DNA of 37,444 nt from Thiotrichales bacterium (lineage in GTDB: Bacteria > Pseudomonadota > Gammaproteobacteria > HK1): the NCBI GenBank assembly GCA_026709935.1, contig JAPOSC010000042.1, positions 1-37,444 of the forward strand, written 5' to 3'. Each line of letters starts with the position of its first letter. Position 1 is the first letter of the stretch. The notes below the pieces were generated by a model. That model did no database searches. It saw only the letters and a program-made list of their open reading frames with translations, and had not been told where the DNA came from. The position numbers were made by a program, and so were the translations under genes. This document shows positions 18,046 to 26,995 of this stretch, in pieces.

Positions 18046-19460
18046 CAGTAGAGCCGAAGATACTCCTGCACCTCCCAGTCCGTCACCGCCTGGTGGTAGC
18101 GCTCCCACTCGTCGATCTTGTACTGGAGGAAGGAGTTCAGCATGGCGGGGCCGAGCACCTCGGTCGCGAGCGGATCGTCTTTCAGGATCTCGGTCGCTTC
18201 GAGCAGGTTCCTCGGCAGGCGCTGCCCGCCGTCGGCGCGGATCTCCTCTTCGGTAAGCGCGTAGAGATCCTTGTCGAGGGGTGGTCCCGGGTCGATGCCC
18301 TCCTCCACCCCGGCGACCGTGGCTGCGGCGGTCATCCCGAGCGACAGGTAGGGGTTCATGCACATGTCGGCGGCGCGGTTCTCGATGCAGAACCGGTTCT
18401 GCGGCAGGCGCAGCATGCAGGAGCGGTTGTTGTTGCCGTAGGTCATGTGGGTGGGCGCCCAGGTCACGGTGCCGCCCTCGAAACCGCCGACCCGGGGTAC
18501 GAGCCCGTTGTAGGAATTGACGGTCGAGCAGGCGATGGCGGTGATCGCCCCGCCGTGACGCAGCAACCCGCCGACCGCGCCGTACGCCGCGTCGGACCAG
18601 CCGCCGGCCGCCTCGAAGATGTTGGTCCCGGGGGCGTCGAGCCGCTGCATCGAGTAGTTGATGTGCGCACCGGAGCGCCAGTCGCCGATGGTCGGCTTCG
18701 GCATGAAGGTGACGAAGATCCCGTGCTTCTTGGCGACCTCCTTCAGCAGCACCCGCAGGAACACCAGTCGGTCCGCCATCTGCAGGACGTTGGTGTAGCC
18801 GAAGTCGAGCTCGAACTGGGAGTAGGCGCCCTCCGCGACCACATCCTTCAGCCCCCAGCCGAGCTCCTCCAGGATGTCGATCAGCGCGCCGAGGAACCCC
18901 ATGGAGTCGATGGAATACTCGGCGTCGTAGCCGAACGCCTGCCGCCGCGGGCGCAATCCCTCGCCGGGGAGCGGGTCGTCGTCGAACGCCTTGACCGGCC
19001 GACCGTCGCGCCAGCGCATGGTGATGAATTCCGGTTCGATGCCCGCGAACCCCGCGTAGCCCTTCGCCGCGGCCGCGCGCACCACGCGCTTCAACGCGCC
19101 GCGGGGGCACAGGTTGTAGGGCGCGTCTTCCCACCAGAGATCTGCAAACATCCACGCGCAGGTCCGGTCCCAGGGGCAGATGACCAGGGTGTCGAGGTCG
19201 GGCACCGGGATCTGGTCGGAGTCGGCCGCGGTGAGCTCGGGCACGAACGAGACGGAGTGCACGGCGAACTGCGGACCCTTGCCCATGCACAGGTCCTCGA
19301 AATTGCTGAGCGGCACCGGCTTGGTCTTCGGCACCCCGAGCATGTCGATCCAGCACGAGAGCACGTAGCGGACTCCCGCCTCGGCGAGCTTCGCCTTCGC
19401 CTCACGCACGCGCTCGATGTCGGGAAGCGCCTCGGCCATGTTCCGTGGTGTGGTACTCAT
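18045..19460 (-). CDS. Glutamine synthetase-family ligase (type III / gamma-glutamylamide type)
   Basis: A 471-residue GlnA-family enzyme with metal-site segments G-I-E-P-E-F and S-Q-F-E-L-D-F, ATP/NH4 pocket G-A-H-I-N-Y-S-M, N-S-Y-N-G-L-V-P-R and the C-terminal I-E-N-R-A-A-D. The N-terminal half (W-I-D-M-L-G-V-P-K-T-K) is that of GlnT/PuuA/GMAS-type members that glutamylate amines rather than housekeeping GlnA. The start at 19460 follows AAGGGG. In this context of N-demethylating oxygenases it may trap methylamine or another released amine as a gamma-glutamylamide. It is divergent from the Lrp regulator. Confidence 0.85.
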   Translation of the reverse strand: MSTTPRNMAEALPDIERVREAKAKLAEAGVRYVLSCWIDMLGVPKTKPVPLSNFEDLCMGKGPQFAVHSVSFVPELTAADSDQIPVPDLDTLVICPWDRTCAWMFADLWWEDAPYNLCPRGALKRVVRAAAAKGYAGFAGIEPEFITMRWRDGRPVKAFDDDPLPGEGLRPRRQAFGYDAEYSIDSMGFLGALIDILEELGWGLKDVVAEGAYSQFELDFGYTNVLQMADRLVFLRVLLKEVAKKHGIFVTFMPKPTIGDWRSGAHINYSMQRLDAPGTNIFEAAGGWSDAAYGAVGGLLRHGGAITAIACSTVNSYNGLVPRVGGFEGGTVTWAPTHMTYGNNNRSCMLRLPQNRFCIENRAADMCMNPYLSLGMTAAATVAGVEEGIDPGPPLDKDLYALTEEEIRADGGQRLPRNLLEATEILKDDPLATEVLGPAMLNSFLQYKIDEWERYHQAVTDWEVQEYLRLY

Positions 19461-19688
19461 CGGGTGTGTCCCCTTCGCGGTGGTGGATGTCCGGTCGATG
19501 CCGTTGTCGATAACGAGATCGACACATGATCGGCATCAATATGAATGAATCATGATTTTCGATTGACTTTTTCTGACGATCCGGCAAAAAATTTCCATGA
19601 ATTCTTCAGGCATTGTAAATCCAGGCAGGGCTACGAGCAAAACCGTTTCACGGGGTCCCGACAGGAATGGTCCAATGGGAATGGCCCG
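19461..19688. promoter_or_regulatory. Divergent regulatory region between the GS-like gene and lrp
   Basis: An AT-rich 228-bp gap. It contains the 10-bp palindrome AATCATGATT (19548-19557), a plausible Lrp-type half-site pair, and TTGACT (19563-19568) followed by A-runs. No confident -10 was assigned. Being shared by the two divergent operons, it is the natural place for the Lrp protein to act. Confidence 0.4.
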
Positions 19689-20282
19689 ATGGGAATTGCA
19701 GATAATGCGCCCATGACCCGATCCACGCTACGCACATCGGAGGTCGTGACCGCCAACGGCGGAGACCCCGAAGATGCGATCTCCGCGCTGTCCTCGCCGT
19801 TCGACGGTCTCAACCAGCGGATCATCCGCCTGCTTCAGGACGACGGGCGGGCGGCCTACGATGCCATCGGACAGAAGCTCGGAGTCTCTGGCGGCACGGT
19901 CCGCAACCGGATCGCGCGGATGCGCGAGGCGGGCATGCTCCGCATCGTGGCCATGGTGGACCCGGTGGCCGCCGCCTACGAATCGGAAGCGATGCTCGGC
20001 ATCAAGACCGCGCCGGGCACCACCCCGGCCGAGATCGCGCAGCGGCTCGAATCCCACCCCGCCGTCGTCTACATCATGTGGGTCGGCGGCCGGTTCGATC
20101 TGCTGGTCGAGGTGGTGTGCGACGAGGAGACCGAACTTGCGCCCTTCCTGAACGCGCACATCCACGGCCATCCCGACATCGCCCATGTCGAGGTCATGGC
20201 CCGGATCGGGATGTTCAAGAACCAGTTCCTGCTCAAGCGTCACGCGCCGTCGGCAAGCGGCGCTCCCGGAGAGCCGGCATGA
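19689..20282 (+). CDS. Lrp/AsnC-family transcriptional regulator
   Basis: A 197-residue protein from the ATG at 19689 (GGGA about nine bases upstream); ATG 19713 and 19545 are alternatives. The N-terminal helix-turn-helix is L-N-Q-R-I-I-R-L-L-Q-D-D-G-R followed by L-G-V-S-G-G-T-V-R-N-R-I. The C-terminal RAM/effector domain includes H-P-A-V-V-Y-I-M-W-V-G-G-R-F-D-L and E-V-M-A-R-I. Such proteins respond to amino acids. The stop overlaps the first Rieske gene in an ATGA junction, so it is part of that operon and is likely to control both it and the divergent GS-like operon. Confidence 0.9.
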   Translation: MGIADNAPMTRSTLRTSEVVTANGGDPEDAISALSSPFDGLNQRIIRLLQDDGRAAYDAIGQKLGVSGGTVRNRIARMREAGMLRIVAMVDPVAAAYESEAMLGIKTAPGTTPAEIAQRLESHPAVVYIMWVGGRFDLLVEVVCDEETELAPFLNAHIHGHPDIAHVEVMARIGMFKNQFLLKRHAPSASGAPGEPA

Positions 20283-21688
20283 ACGCCTCGTCAATGCAAT
20301 CCATGAGTCCGTCGCTGCAATCGATCCTGGGCCCGGAAGCGCTCGCCGCCTTCGAGGCCCCCGGGCCGGTCGCCCGCGGCCTGCCGGGCACGGCGTACAC
20401 GAGCGAGGCGTTCTTCGCGCTTGAGAACGAGCGGATCTTCTCCGCATCTTGGGTCTTCGCCGGCTTCGCCCACGAGCTGGCATGGACCGGCGACGTGATG
20501 CCCGTCACCGTAGCGGGCCGGCCGGTGCTCCTGGTGCGCGACGCCGAGCACCGGATCCGGGCCTTTCACAACGTGTGCCGCCACCGCTGCCTCAAGCTGG
20601 TCGACGCGCCCGGCAACACCGGACGGACCATCCGCTGCCCCTACCATGCGTGGACGTACGGGCTCGACGGCGCACTCCACGTCACCCCCTACTTCGGCGG
20701 GCGCGAGCCGCGGGCGGCGCCAGACGGCTTCGACCGCACGGAGCACGGCCTGGTGCCGATACGGTCCGGGACGTGGCACGACTGGATCTTCGTCAACCTG
20801 AACGGCGCCGCCCCGCCCCTGGAGGACTTCATCGCCCCGCTCCGGCGCCGGCTCGACGGGATCGACCTCACCCGGATGCACCACCTCGCCACCATCGACT
20901 TCGGGGAGGTGGGCGCGAACTGGAAGCTCCTGCTGGAGAACTTCATCGAGCCCTACCACGTCCAGTTCGTGCACTCCACGACCACCGAGCAGCCCCTGGC
21001 CGACCACTACACGATCATCGAACCGGGGGTCGTCGAACCGGAGGTTGTCGAGCCGGGAGACGCCGAGTCCGGGCGCACCGAATCGGTGGGGAACGCACCG
21101 GGAGACATCGGACCCGGCGGCATCGGGCCGGGCAGGAACGCGCGGGGGAGCGCCGATCCCGGGGGTATCGAGTCGGCGGGGAACGCACCGGGAGGCACCA
21201 ATCTCGGGGGCATCGGATCGGCGGGGAACGCGCCGAGGGCGAGCGGGCCTGGCGGCGTCGATCCGGCGGGGAGCGCGCGGAGGGCAAACGAGCCCGGCTG
21301 CCTCGGATGCGCGGTCGACCTCTCCGGCGACGCGAAGCGGCAGGACACGCTGTCGGCCGACTCGCGCTTCCTCACCCTGTTCCCCAACTTCGTGTTCGGG
21401 CTCTACCTCCCGGATCAGATCGGCGTGCACCTCGACCTGCCGCTCGCACCGGGCCGCACCCTCCAGCGCCGCGCCATCTACGGCCTCGGCCCCGAGCCGG
21501 CCTCCTCCGAGCGCGCGGAGCAGCTCGCGAAGCTCTGGCGCGACGTGCACCGCGAGGATCACGCCATCTGCGAGCGGCTCCAGCAGGGCCGCGCATCCGA
21601 GGTCGCGGCCGGGGGAGGCGTGCTCTCGCCGGTGTGGGAAGACTCCGTGCGGAGCTTCCAGGAGCTGGTGGTGAAGCGCCTGCGATGA
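20279..21688 (+). CDS. Rieske non-heme iron oxygenase (betaine/carnitine-demethylase type) with a Gly/Pro-rich insert
   Basis: A 469-residue alpha subunit, about 90 longer than relatives. The Rieske [2Fe-2S] ligands are C100, H102, C120 and H123. The mononuclear iron motif is E224-P-Y-H227-x4-H232, with Glu rather than Asp as the bridging acid, as described for carnitine oxygenase CntA. The N-terminal G-L-P-G-T-A-Y-T-S-E-A-F-F is typical of the GbcA/CntA/stachydrine group. Residues ~247-345 are a low-complexity insert of 15-residue repeats placed straight after D-H-Y-T-I-I-E. Family chemistry is oxidative N-demethylation. No ferredoxin reductase is in the window. Confidence 0.85.
   Translation: MNASSMQSMSPSLQSILGPEALAAFEAPGPVARGLPGTAYTSEAFFALENERIFSASWVFAGFAHELAWTGDVMPVTVAGRPVLLVRDAEHRIRAFHNVCRHRCLKLVDAPGNTGRTIRCPYHAWTYGLDGALHVTPYFGGREPRAAPDGFDRTEHGLVPIRSGTWHDWIFVNLNGAAPPLEDFIAPLRRRLDGIDLTRMHHLATIDFGEVGANWKLLLENFIEPYHVQFVHSTTTEQPLADHYTIIEPGVVEPEVVEPGDAESGRTESVGNAPGDIGPGGIGPGRNARGSADPGGIESAGNAPGGTNLGGIGSAGNAPRASGPGGVDPAGSARRANEPGCLGCAVDLSGDAKRQDTLSADSRFLTLFPNFVFGLYLPDQIGVHLDLPLAPGRTLQRRAIYGLGPEPASSERAEQLAKLWRDVHREDHAICERLQQGRASEVAAGGGVLSPVWEDSVRSFQELVVKRLR
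21077..21301 (+). repeat. 45-bp in-frame tandem repeat inside the Rieske gene
   Basis: Five 45-bp units (starting 21077, 21122, 21167, 21212, 21257) encode 15-residue repeats, residues 267-341. Units share S-A-G-N-A-P followed by x-G-G. Units 3 and 4 are the closest, identical over most of their first 20 bases. All keep the reading frame. Confidence 0.8.
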
Positions 21689-21837
21689 CCGGCCCGGACC
21701 GGTGTCGCGGCGCACTACGGGGTAAATGGGGGCATGCGACCGGGAGGCCCGCAGGTCGGATCGCTTCGCTAATCGACCTGCTCAAGAGCGTTGAATCGCG
21801 GGACTCTGGTCGGTCCCCGATTTTCCGGAGGTGAAAT

Positions 21838-21903
21838 ATGCCGTCCACCAACCTGTATTCCGGCGAGAAGATCGAAGGCATCAGCGAACAGGGAGGCCGA
21901 TGA
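21838..21903 (+). CDS. 21-residue short ORF coupled to the second Rieske gene
   Basis: The ATG at 21838 has a near-perfect Shine-Dalgarno, CGGAGGTGA, five bases upstream. This is the strongest site in the operon. It encodes M-P-S-T-N-L-Y-S-G-E-K-I-E-G-I-S-E-Q-G-G-R and stops at 21901-21903, overlapping the next ATG (21900) in an ATGA junction. Its own 3' end supplies GGGAGG to the downstream gene. It may be a translational-coupling leader peptide or a functional microprotein. I do not recognise the sequence. Confidence 0.6.
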   Translation: MPSTNLYSGEKIEGISEQGGR

Positions 21904-23291
21904 GCATGAGCACGAGTATGGACACGAAAATCGAGCCACCACCACTTCACCGGTTCCGGGATGCGACCTACCGGGGACACGGAGCCCGGGCCGACGCCGA
22001 ACCCGACGAGGAGCTCGTGCGCGTCGGCCCCGGCACCCCGTGCGGCGAGTACCTGCGGCGGTTCTGGCATCCGGTGGCGCTATCGTCGGAGATCGCCGAC
22101 CTGCCGGTCGCGATCCGGGTCCTGGGCGAAGATCTGGTGGTGTTCCGGGACGGTGAAGGTCGGGTCGGGCTCGTGCACCGGCGCTGCCCGCACCGCCGCG
22201 CCTCGCTGGAGTACGGCACCTGCCACGAGCGCGGGATCCGGTGCTGCTACCACGGCTGGCGCTTCGATGTCGACGGCGCCCTGCTGGAGGCACCGGGCCA
22301 GCCGCCGGAGGCGGAGGAACGGCTGAAGCGCCGGGTCCGGCTCGGGGCCTACCCTGCCTTCGAGTGCCGGGGGCTGGTGTTCGCCTTCCTCGGTCCGCCG
22401 GAGGAGATGCCCGAATTCCCCGTCTGCGACACCTTCGAGCTGCCGGACATGGCGCTGGTGCCCTACCGGGCGCCGTTCCGGTGCAACTGGCTCCAGGTGC
22501 TCGACGCCATCCTCGACCCCATCCACACCAGCTTCCTGCACTCCAGCATCAGCCGCGAGCAGTTCTCCGCCGGCTTCGGCGAGGTCGGCCGGATGGACTT
22601 CTTCGACCGGGCGGCGTGGCTGATGGGCACGAACACCCGCCGGGTGGGCGAGAACGTCTGGTTCCGGGTCAACGAGCTGGTGCTGCCGAACTTCACCCAG
22701 GCCGGGGCCGCGTTCGCCACCGACGGCACGAAGCAGCGCTACTACGGGCGGACCGCCTTCGTGCGCTGGGTGGTGCCGGTGGACGACGAGAACACCACCG
22801 CCCTCGCCTGGGCGTGCTTCGGGGAACGGGGCGACCCGCCGGAGTGGAACACCCCGGAAGGCCCGGAGCTCATCGAACAGGGCGAAATCTTCGACCGCCC
22901 CTACGAGCGGCGCCAGCGCTTCCCGGGCGACGCCGAGGCGGTGGAGGGCATGGGCCGCATCACCGTGCACGCCGAGGAGCACCTCGCGCCGAGCGACAAG
23001 GGCGTCGCGATCATGCGCCGGCGGCTCAGGGAGCAGATCCGGGCGGTGGCGGCCGGCGAGCAACCCCTGCGGGTGACCGACCTTGCGCCGAATCCCGTGC
23101 CGACCTACGGCGGCGACTCGGTGCTGACCATCCCGCGCAACGGCGCCGCGGACGAATCCGAACGCTTCAGCCGCCTCGCCCACGCCTTCATGCAGATGCA
23201 GTTCGACGCCGACGCGCTGCCCGAGCCCGAGCGCGTCGCCTATGTCACCGAACGACTCCGGGCGCTGGAAGCAAATGGCGGCGGCGGGTAG
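21900..23291 (+). CDS. Rieske non-heme iron oxygenase (phthalate dioxygenase/VanA-like)
   Basis: A 463-residue protein. Rieske ligands are C96, H98, C115 and H118 (R-C-P-H-R and C-C-Y-H-G-W). The mononuclear iron motif is the canonical D206-P-I-H209-x4-H214. The long C-terminal region and Y-L-R-R-F-W-H-P-V match the VanA/phthalate-4,5-dioxygenase branch, so this enzyme differs in type from the two CntA-like oxygenases nearby. The start at 21900 is favoured by the ATGA overlap with the 21-residue ORF; ATG 21906 has better spacing to GGGAGG. Substrate could be an aromatic ether or N-heterocycle; I cannot say which. Confidence 0.85.
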   Translation: MSMSTSMDTKIEPPPLHRFRDATYRGHGARADAEPDEELVRVGPGTPCGEYLRRFWHPVALSSEIADLPVAIRVLGEDLVVFRDGEGRVGLVHRRCPHRRASLEYGTCHERGIRCCYHGWRFDVDGALLEAPGQPPEAEERLKRRVRLGAYPAFECRGLVFAFLGPPEEMPEFPVCDTFELPDMALVPYRAPFRCNWLQVLDAILDPIHTSFLHSSISREQFSAGFGEVGRMDFFDRAAWLMGTNTRRVGENVWFRVNELVLPNFTQAGAAFATDGTKQRYYGRTAFVRWVVPVDDENTTALAWACFGERGDPPEWNTPEGPELIEQGEIFDRPYERRQRFPGDAEAVEGMGRITVHAEEHLAPSDKGVAIMRRRLREQIRAVAAGEQPLRVTDLAPNPVPTYGGDSVLTIPRNGAADESERFSRLAHAFMQMQFDADALPEPERVAYVTERLRALEANGGGG

Positions 23292-23374
23292 TGCCTCACT
23301 TTTCAATTCTGCCCGGGGTCTCCGGCCCGCAGGCACGGACTTTCCCGAGAGATCGGGAGTCAAAGTGAGACACT
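23290..23374. repeat. Long imperfect inverted repeat after the second Rieske gene
   Basis: AGTGCCTCACTTT (23290-23302) pairs with AAAGTGAGACACT (23362-23374) with one mismatch. A small inner hairpin, TCCCGA-GAGA-TCGGGA, occupies 23343-23358. It begins at the stop codon and has CTCAC...GTGAG ends like the repeat family at 5066-5509, but its core is different. It may be a terminator or a diverged relative. Confidence 0.5.
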
Positions 23375-23515
23375 GTCCGCCGTTGCGTCCGGATGGCGCA
23401 GGAACATCGCAGCAGCCATCCACCGACCGGCTCGGGGCCTGGTGACAGACGGCCCGGTGACGGGCTCAGTGACAGGTTCAGGGCCATCCACCGACCGGGG
23501 AGTCCCCGTCAAGCC

Positions 23516-24526
23516 ATGCGCATCCACGTCAAGAACAATCACGCCTCTCCCGAGACGTTCCCGCCGACCCCGGAGGGCGAGGCGGTGTTCACCATCACCC
23601 GCGAGCGCTTCGACGCCGCCGCGGCCCGGTATCCACACGTGGCGGAGCGCCTGGACGTGTGCATCGACTGGGACCTCGATCACTTCGAAAGTTCGATGCG
23701 CACCGCCGAGGTACTGGTGGCCTGGGATCTCCCGACCGCGGACCTCGCGCGCCTTGCCCCGAAGCTGCGCCTGATCCACATCACCGGTGCCGGGGTCGAA
23801 CACCTGTGCCCGATGGACTGGGTGCCGGAGGGGGTCACCGTGGTCAACAACCGCGGCGCCCATGCGGACAAGGCGGGCGAATACGGCCTGATGGCGATGC
23901 TGATGCTCCACAACCACCTTCCGGCCATCCTCGGCAACCAGCGTCGCGCGCACTGGGAATCGCTGTACTCGACGCCGATCGCAGGGAAGACGCTGCTCGT
24001 GATCGGCACCGGCAGCATCGGCGCCGCGGCCGCGCACCGCTGCCGCGCCCTTGGCGTGCGGGTGCTCGGCGTGTCGCGGCACGGACGCCCGCTCGATGCG
24101 TTCGACGAGATGCACACCTCCGATCGCCTGGACGCGCTGCTGCCGCAGGCGGACTTCGTGTTCGTCGCCGTCCCGCTCACCCCCGAGACCCGAAACCTGC
24201 TTGATGCCCGCCGGCAGGCGCTCATGAAGCCAGGGGCAGGCGTGATCAACGTCGGGCGGGCGGCGACCATGGACTACGAGGCGCTGACCGTCCACCTTCG
24301 GAGCGGGCGTCTCTCGGGCGCGGTGCTGGACGTCTTCGACCCCGAGCCGCTGCCGCCGGACTCGCCGCTCTGGCACGTCCCCAACCTCGTTCTCACCCCC
24401 CACGTCTCCGCCGACGACGGCGACGCCTACGTCGCCCTCACCCTGGAACTCGTGTTCCGCAACCTCGAACGGCTCCTCGACGGCCGCCCGCTCGCGAACG
24501 TCGTGAGACCGGAGCTGGGGTATTGA
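23516..24526 (+). CDS. D-isomer-specific 2-hydroxyacid dehydrogenase
   Basis: A 336-residue NAD(P)-dependent dehydrogenase. The cofactor loop is V-I-G-T-G-S-I-G, preceded by the catalytic-domain segment I-H-I-T-G-A-G-V-E-H. N-V-G-R-A-A-T-M-D carries the catalytic Arg; the E of V-F-D-P-E-P-L-P and the H of T-P-H-V-S complete the active site. It interconverts a 2-oxoacid and a D-2-hydroxyacid. The start at 23516 has only a distant GGGGAG. It follows the second Rieske gene on the same strand. Confidence 0.88.
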   Translation: MRIHVKNNHASPETFPPTPEGEAVFTITRERFDAAAARYPHVAERLDVCIDWDLDHFESSMRTAEVLVAWDLPTADLARLAPKLRLIHITGAGVEHLCPMDWVPEGVTVVNNRGAHADKAGEYGLMAMLMLHNHLPAILGNQRRAHWESLYSTPIAGKTLLVIGTGSIGAAAAHRCRALGVRVLGVSRHGRPLDAFDEMHTSDRLDALLPQADFVFVAVPLTPETRNLLDARRQALMKPGAGVINVGRAATMDYEALTVHLRSGRLSGAVLDVFDPEPLPPDSPLWHVPNLVLTPHVSADDGDAYVALTLELVFRNLERLLDGRPLANVVRPELGY

Positions 24527-24591
24527 GACGATGACCGGTTACCCTCTGGAACGCAGGTAGGTAACCTCGCCGGAACCGACCGGTCATCGTC
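24527..24591. terminator. Nested perfect inverted repeat between the dehydrogenase and chrA
   Basis: GACGATGACCGGT (24527-24539) is exactly complementary to ACCGGTCATCGTC (24579-24591). Inside it, GGTTACC (24537-24543) pairs with GGTAACC (24560-24566). The outer arm starts directly after the dehydrogenase stop and ends one base before the proposed chrA ATG. It is probably a factor-independent stem lacking a T-run, or a cruciform operator. Confidence 0.5.
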
Positions 24592-24592
24592 G

Positions 24593-25906
24593 ATGCGAAT
24601 TCCGCCCGGGAAGCCTTCGGTGGTGAGCCAAAGCGAACCCCCCGCGGGGCGGCAGTCCGCCGGTGCCGTCTTTCTCACCTTCCTCGCGCTGGGGCTGACT
24701 TCGTTCGGAGGGCCGGTGGCCCATATCGGCTACTTCCGTGAAGCGTTCGTGGTGCGTCGGAGGTGGATGGACGAGCGCGGGTACGCGGACCTGGTCGCGC
24801 TGTGCCAGATGTTGCCCGGCCCCACGTCGAGTCAGGTCGGGATCGGCATCGGACTCGACAAGGCCGGGTTCGCGGGGGCGCTGGCGGCGTGGGTCGGCTT
24901 CACCGCGCCATCGGCAATCCTGCTCATTGCGCTCGGCTACGGAGTGGTCGCGTTCGACGACGTGATCCCGCCCGGCCTGCTCCGCGGTCTCGGGGCGGTG
25001 GTGGTCGCAGTGGTGGCCCAGGCGGTGTGGGGGATGGCGCAGACACTCTGTCCCGACGCCAGACGGTTCACCATCGCGGTGCTCGCGGCGGCGGTGGTGC
25101 TCGCGCTCGGGGGCGCGACGGCACAGGTGGCGGTTATCGCCGCCGGCGGGCTCGCCGGACTCCTTTTCCTTCGCGACGAAGCCCCTGCGGTGCCTGCCGC
25201 ACCCGAGCCATCGCGAGCCGGGCCGGGGCCGGGCGTCCCACCGGGCATGACGCCGAGCATGGCACCGGGCGGCGCGTCGGGCATCACGCCAGTCATCACG
25301 ATAGCGGCGCTCGCGCTGTTCTTCGTGCTGCTCGTCTTCCTTCCCGTCGCGGCGTCGATCTGGCCGTCACCAGCGCTGGCGCTCGTGGACAGCTTCTACC
25401 GCGTCGGCTCCCTGGTGTTCGGCGGGGGGCACGTGGTGCTGGCGCTTCTGAAGGCAGAGGTGCTGCCGGCCGGCTGGGTGCCGGAGGATGTCTTTCTCGC
25501 CGGCTACGGCGCCGCCCAGGCGGTGCCGGGTCCGCTGTTCACCTTCTCCGCCTATCTCGGAACGGTGATGGAAGCGCCGCCGGGGGGATGGGCGGGGGGC
25601 CTCCTCTGCCTCGCCGCCATCTTCGTGCCATCGTTCCTACTGGTCATCGGCGCCCTGCCCGGCTGGAACGCGCTGCGGCGGATCGAACGCATGCGCCGGG
25701 CGATGCTCGGCGTGAACGCGGCGGTTGTCGGCCTGCTCCTCGCCGCCCTCTACGATCCGGTATGGACGAGCGGGATCCTCTCGGCGCGGGATTTCATCCT
25801 GGCGCTGGCCGCGTTCGCTCTGCTGGCGGCCTGGAAGCTGCCCCCGTGGCTGGTGGTGATCCTGGGCGCAGTGGCCGGATGGGGGATGGGGGCGCTCGCC
25901 GGGTGA
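24593..25906 (+). CDS. chrA: Chromate transporter (ChrA, CHR family)
   Basis: A 437-residue membrane protein with the two homologous halves of long-chain CHR proteins. The N-half has F-L-A-L-G-L-T-S-F-G-G-P and M-L-P-G-P-T-S-S-Q; the C-half has S-L-V-F-G-G-G-H and A-V-P-G-P-L-F-T. Family members export chromate, with sulfate analogues also proposed. The halves are joined by a Pro/Gly/Met-rich linker, roughly residues 197-233. The ATG at 24593 abuts a large hairpin and has no Shine-Dalgarno; GTG codons near 24620 after GGGAAG are alternative starts. Confidence 0.9.
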   Translation: MRIPPGKPSVVSQSEPPAGRQSAGAVFLTFLALGLTSFGGPVAHIGYFREAFVVRRRWMDERGYADLVALCQMLPGPTSSQVGIGIGLDKAGFAGALAAWVGFTAPSAILLIALGYGVVAFDDVIPPGLLRGLGAVVVAVVAQAVWGMAQTLCPDARRFTIAVLAAAVVLALGGATAQVAVIAAGGLAGLLFLRDEAPAVPAAPEPSRAGPGPGVPPGMTPSMAPGGASGITPVITIAALALFFVLLVFLPVAASIWPSPALALVDSFYRVGSLVFGGGHVVLALLKAEVLPAGWVPEDVFLAGYGAAQAVPGPLFTFSAYLGTVMEAPPGGWAGGLLCLAAIFVPSFLLVIGALPGWNALRRIERMRRAMLGVNAAVVGLLLAALYDPVWTSGILSARDFILALAAFALLAAWKLPPWLVVILGAVAGWGMGALAG

Positions 25907-25969
25907 GGCGAAGTCCGCCGGCTGTCCATCAACTACGGCTACCCTGTTTGCGCCTTCATCCCGATCCAC

Positions 25970-26687
<718 letters not shown>

Positions 26688-26713
<26 letters not shown>

Positions 26714-26842
26714 CGACCTGCCTCCCCGCGGTTCATGCCGGCTTCGCCGCAATTCGCATGAACCGATTTGTTGGCTCTTCCAAGCTCTATCACCACCTTG
26801 CCGGTCATTCGCTTGTCCTCGCATGGTTCATGCGGGCTTCGT
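26688..26842 (-). repeat. Direct duplication of the leader and first codons of the ABC ATPase gene
   Basis: A 26-bp stretch (26688-26713), covering the first eight codons and most of the ninth, recurs exactly at 26783-26808, an offset of 95 bp. Similarity extends further in both directions: into about codons 10-15, and into the ribosome-binding leader and beyond (GGTTCATGC-GGCTTCGTC-like segments to about 26842). The copies have diverged outside the 26-bp core. Confidence 0.85.
26710..26808 (-). CDS. 32-residue short ORF from the duplicated start of the ABC ATPase gene
   Basis: The upstream duplicate keeps an ATG (26808) with GAGG/AGGA eight bases before it. It opens M-T-G-K-V-V-I-E-L like the true ATPase, then diverges to a 32-residue peptide. 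Its TGA (26712-26710) overlaps the ATPase ATG (26713) as ATGA. It therefore looks translated and coupled to the downstream gene, either as a decayed duplication or as a leader peptide. Confidence 0.55.
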
Positions 26843-26953
26843 CAGAGCCCGTCGCAAGCAGTCCTTTCATCGAGCCTCGTCCAGCAGCGGGTCCGGGGGA
26901 CGGGGTGGAGCGGTGAACGGGGCGAGCGAGGGCCTGTCGGCACCGTTGCCGCC

Positions 26954-26959
26954 TATAAT
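26954..26959 (+). promoter_or_regulatory. Candidate -10 element of the permease operon
   Basis: A perfect TATAAT lies 36 bp upstream of the first permease start (26996). No good -35 was found at 16-18 bp, so an activator may be needed. This is the only consensus -10 noted in the gap. Confidence 0.4.
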
Positions 26960-26995
26960 GCCAATCCACCAGCCGATGTGACAGGACCGACCGTG

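Noticed and set aside
25200..25300. Gly/Pro/Met-rich stretch in chrA as an inserted repeat like that in the Rieske gene
   Set aside because: It is short and lies at the natural linker between the two halves of CHR proteins, where variable sequence is expected.
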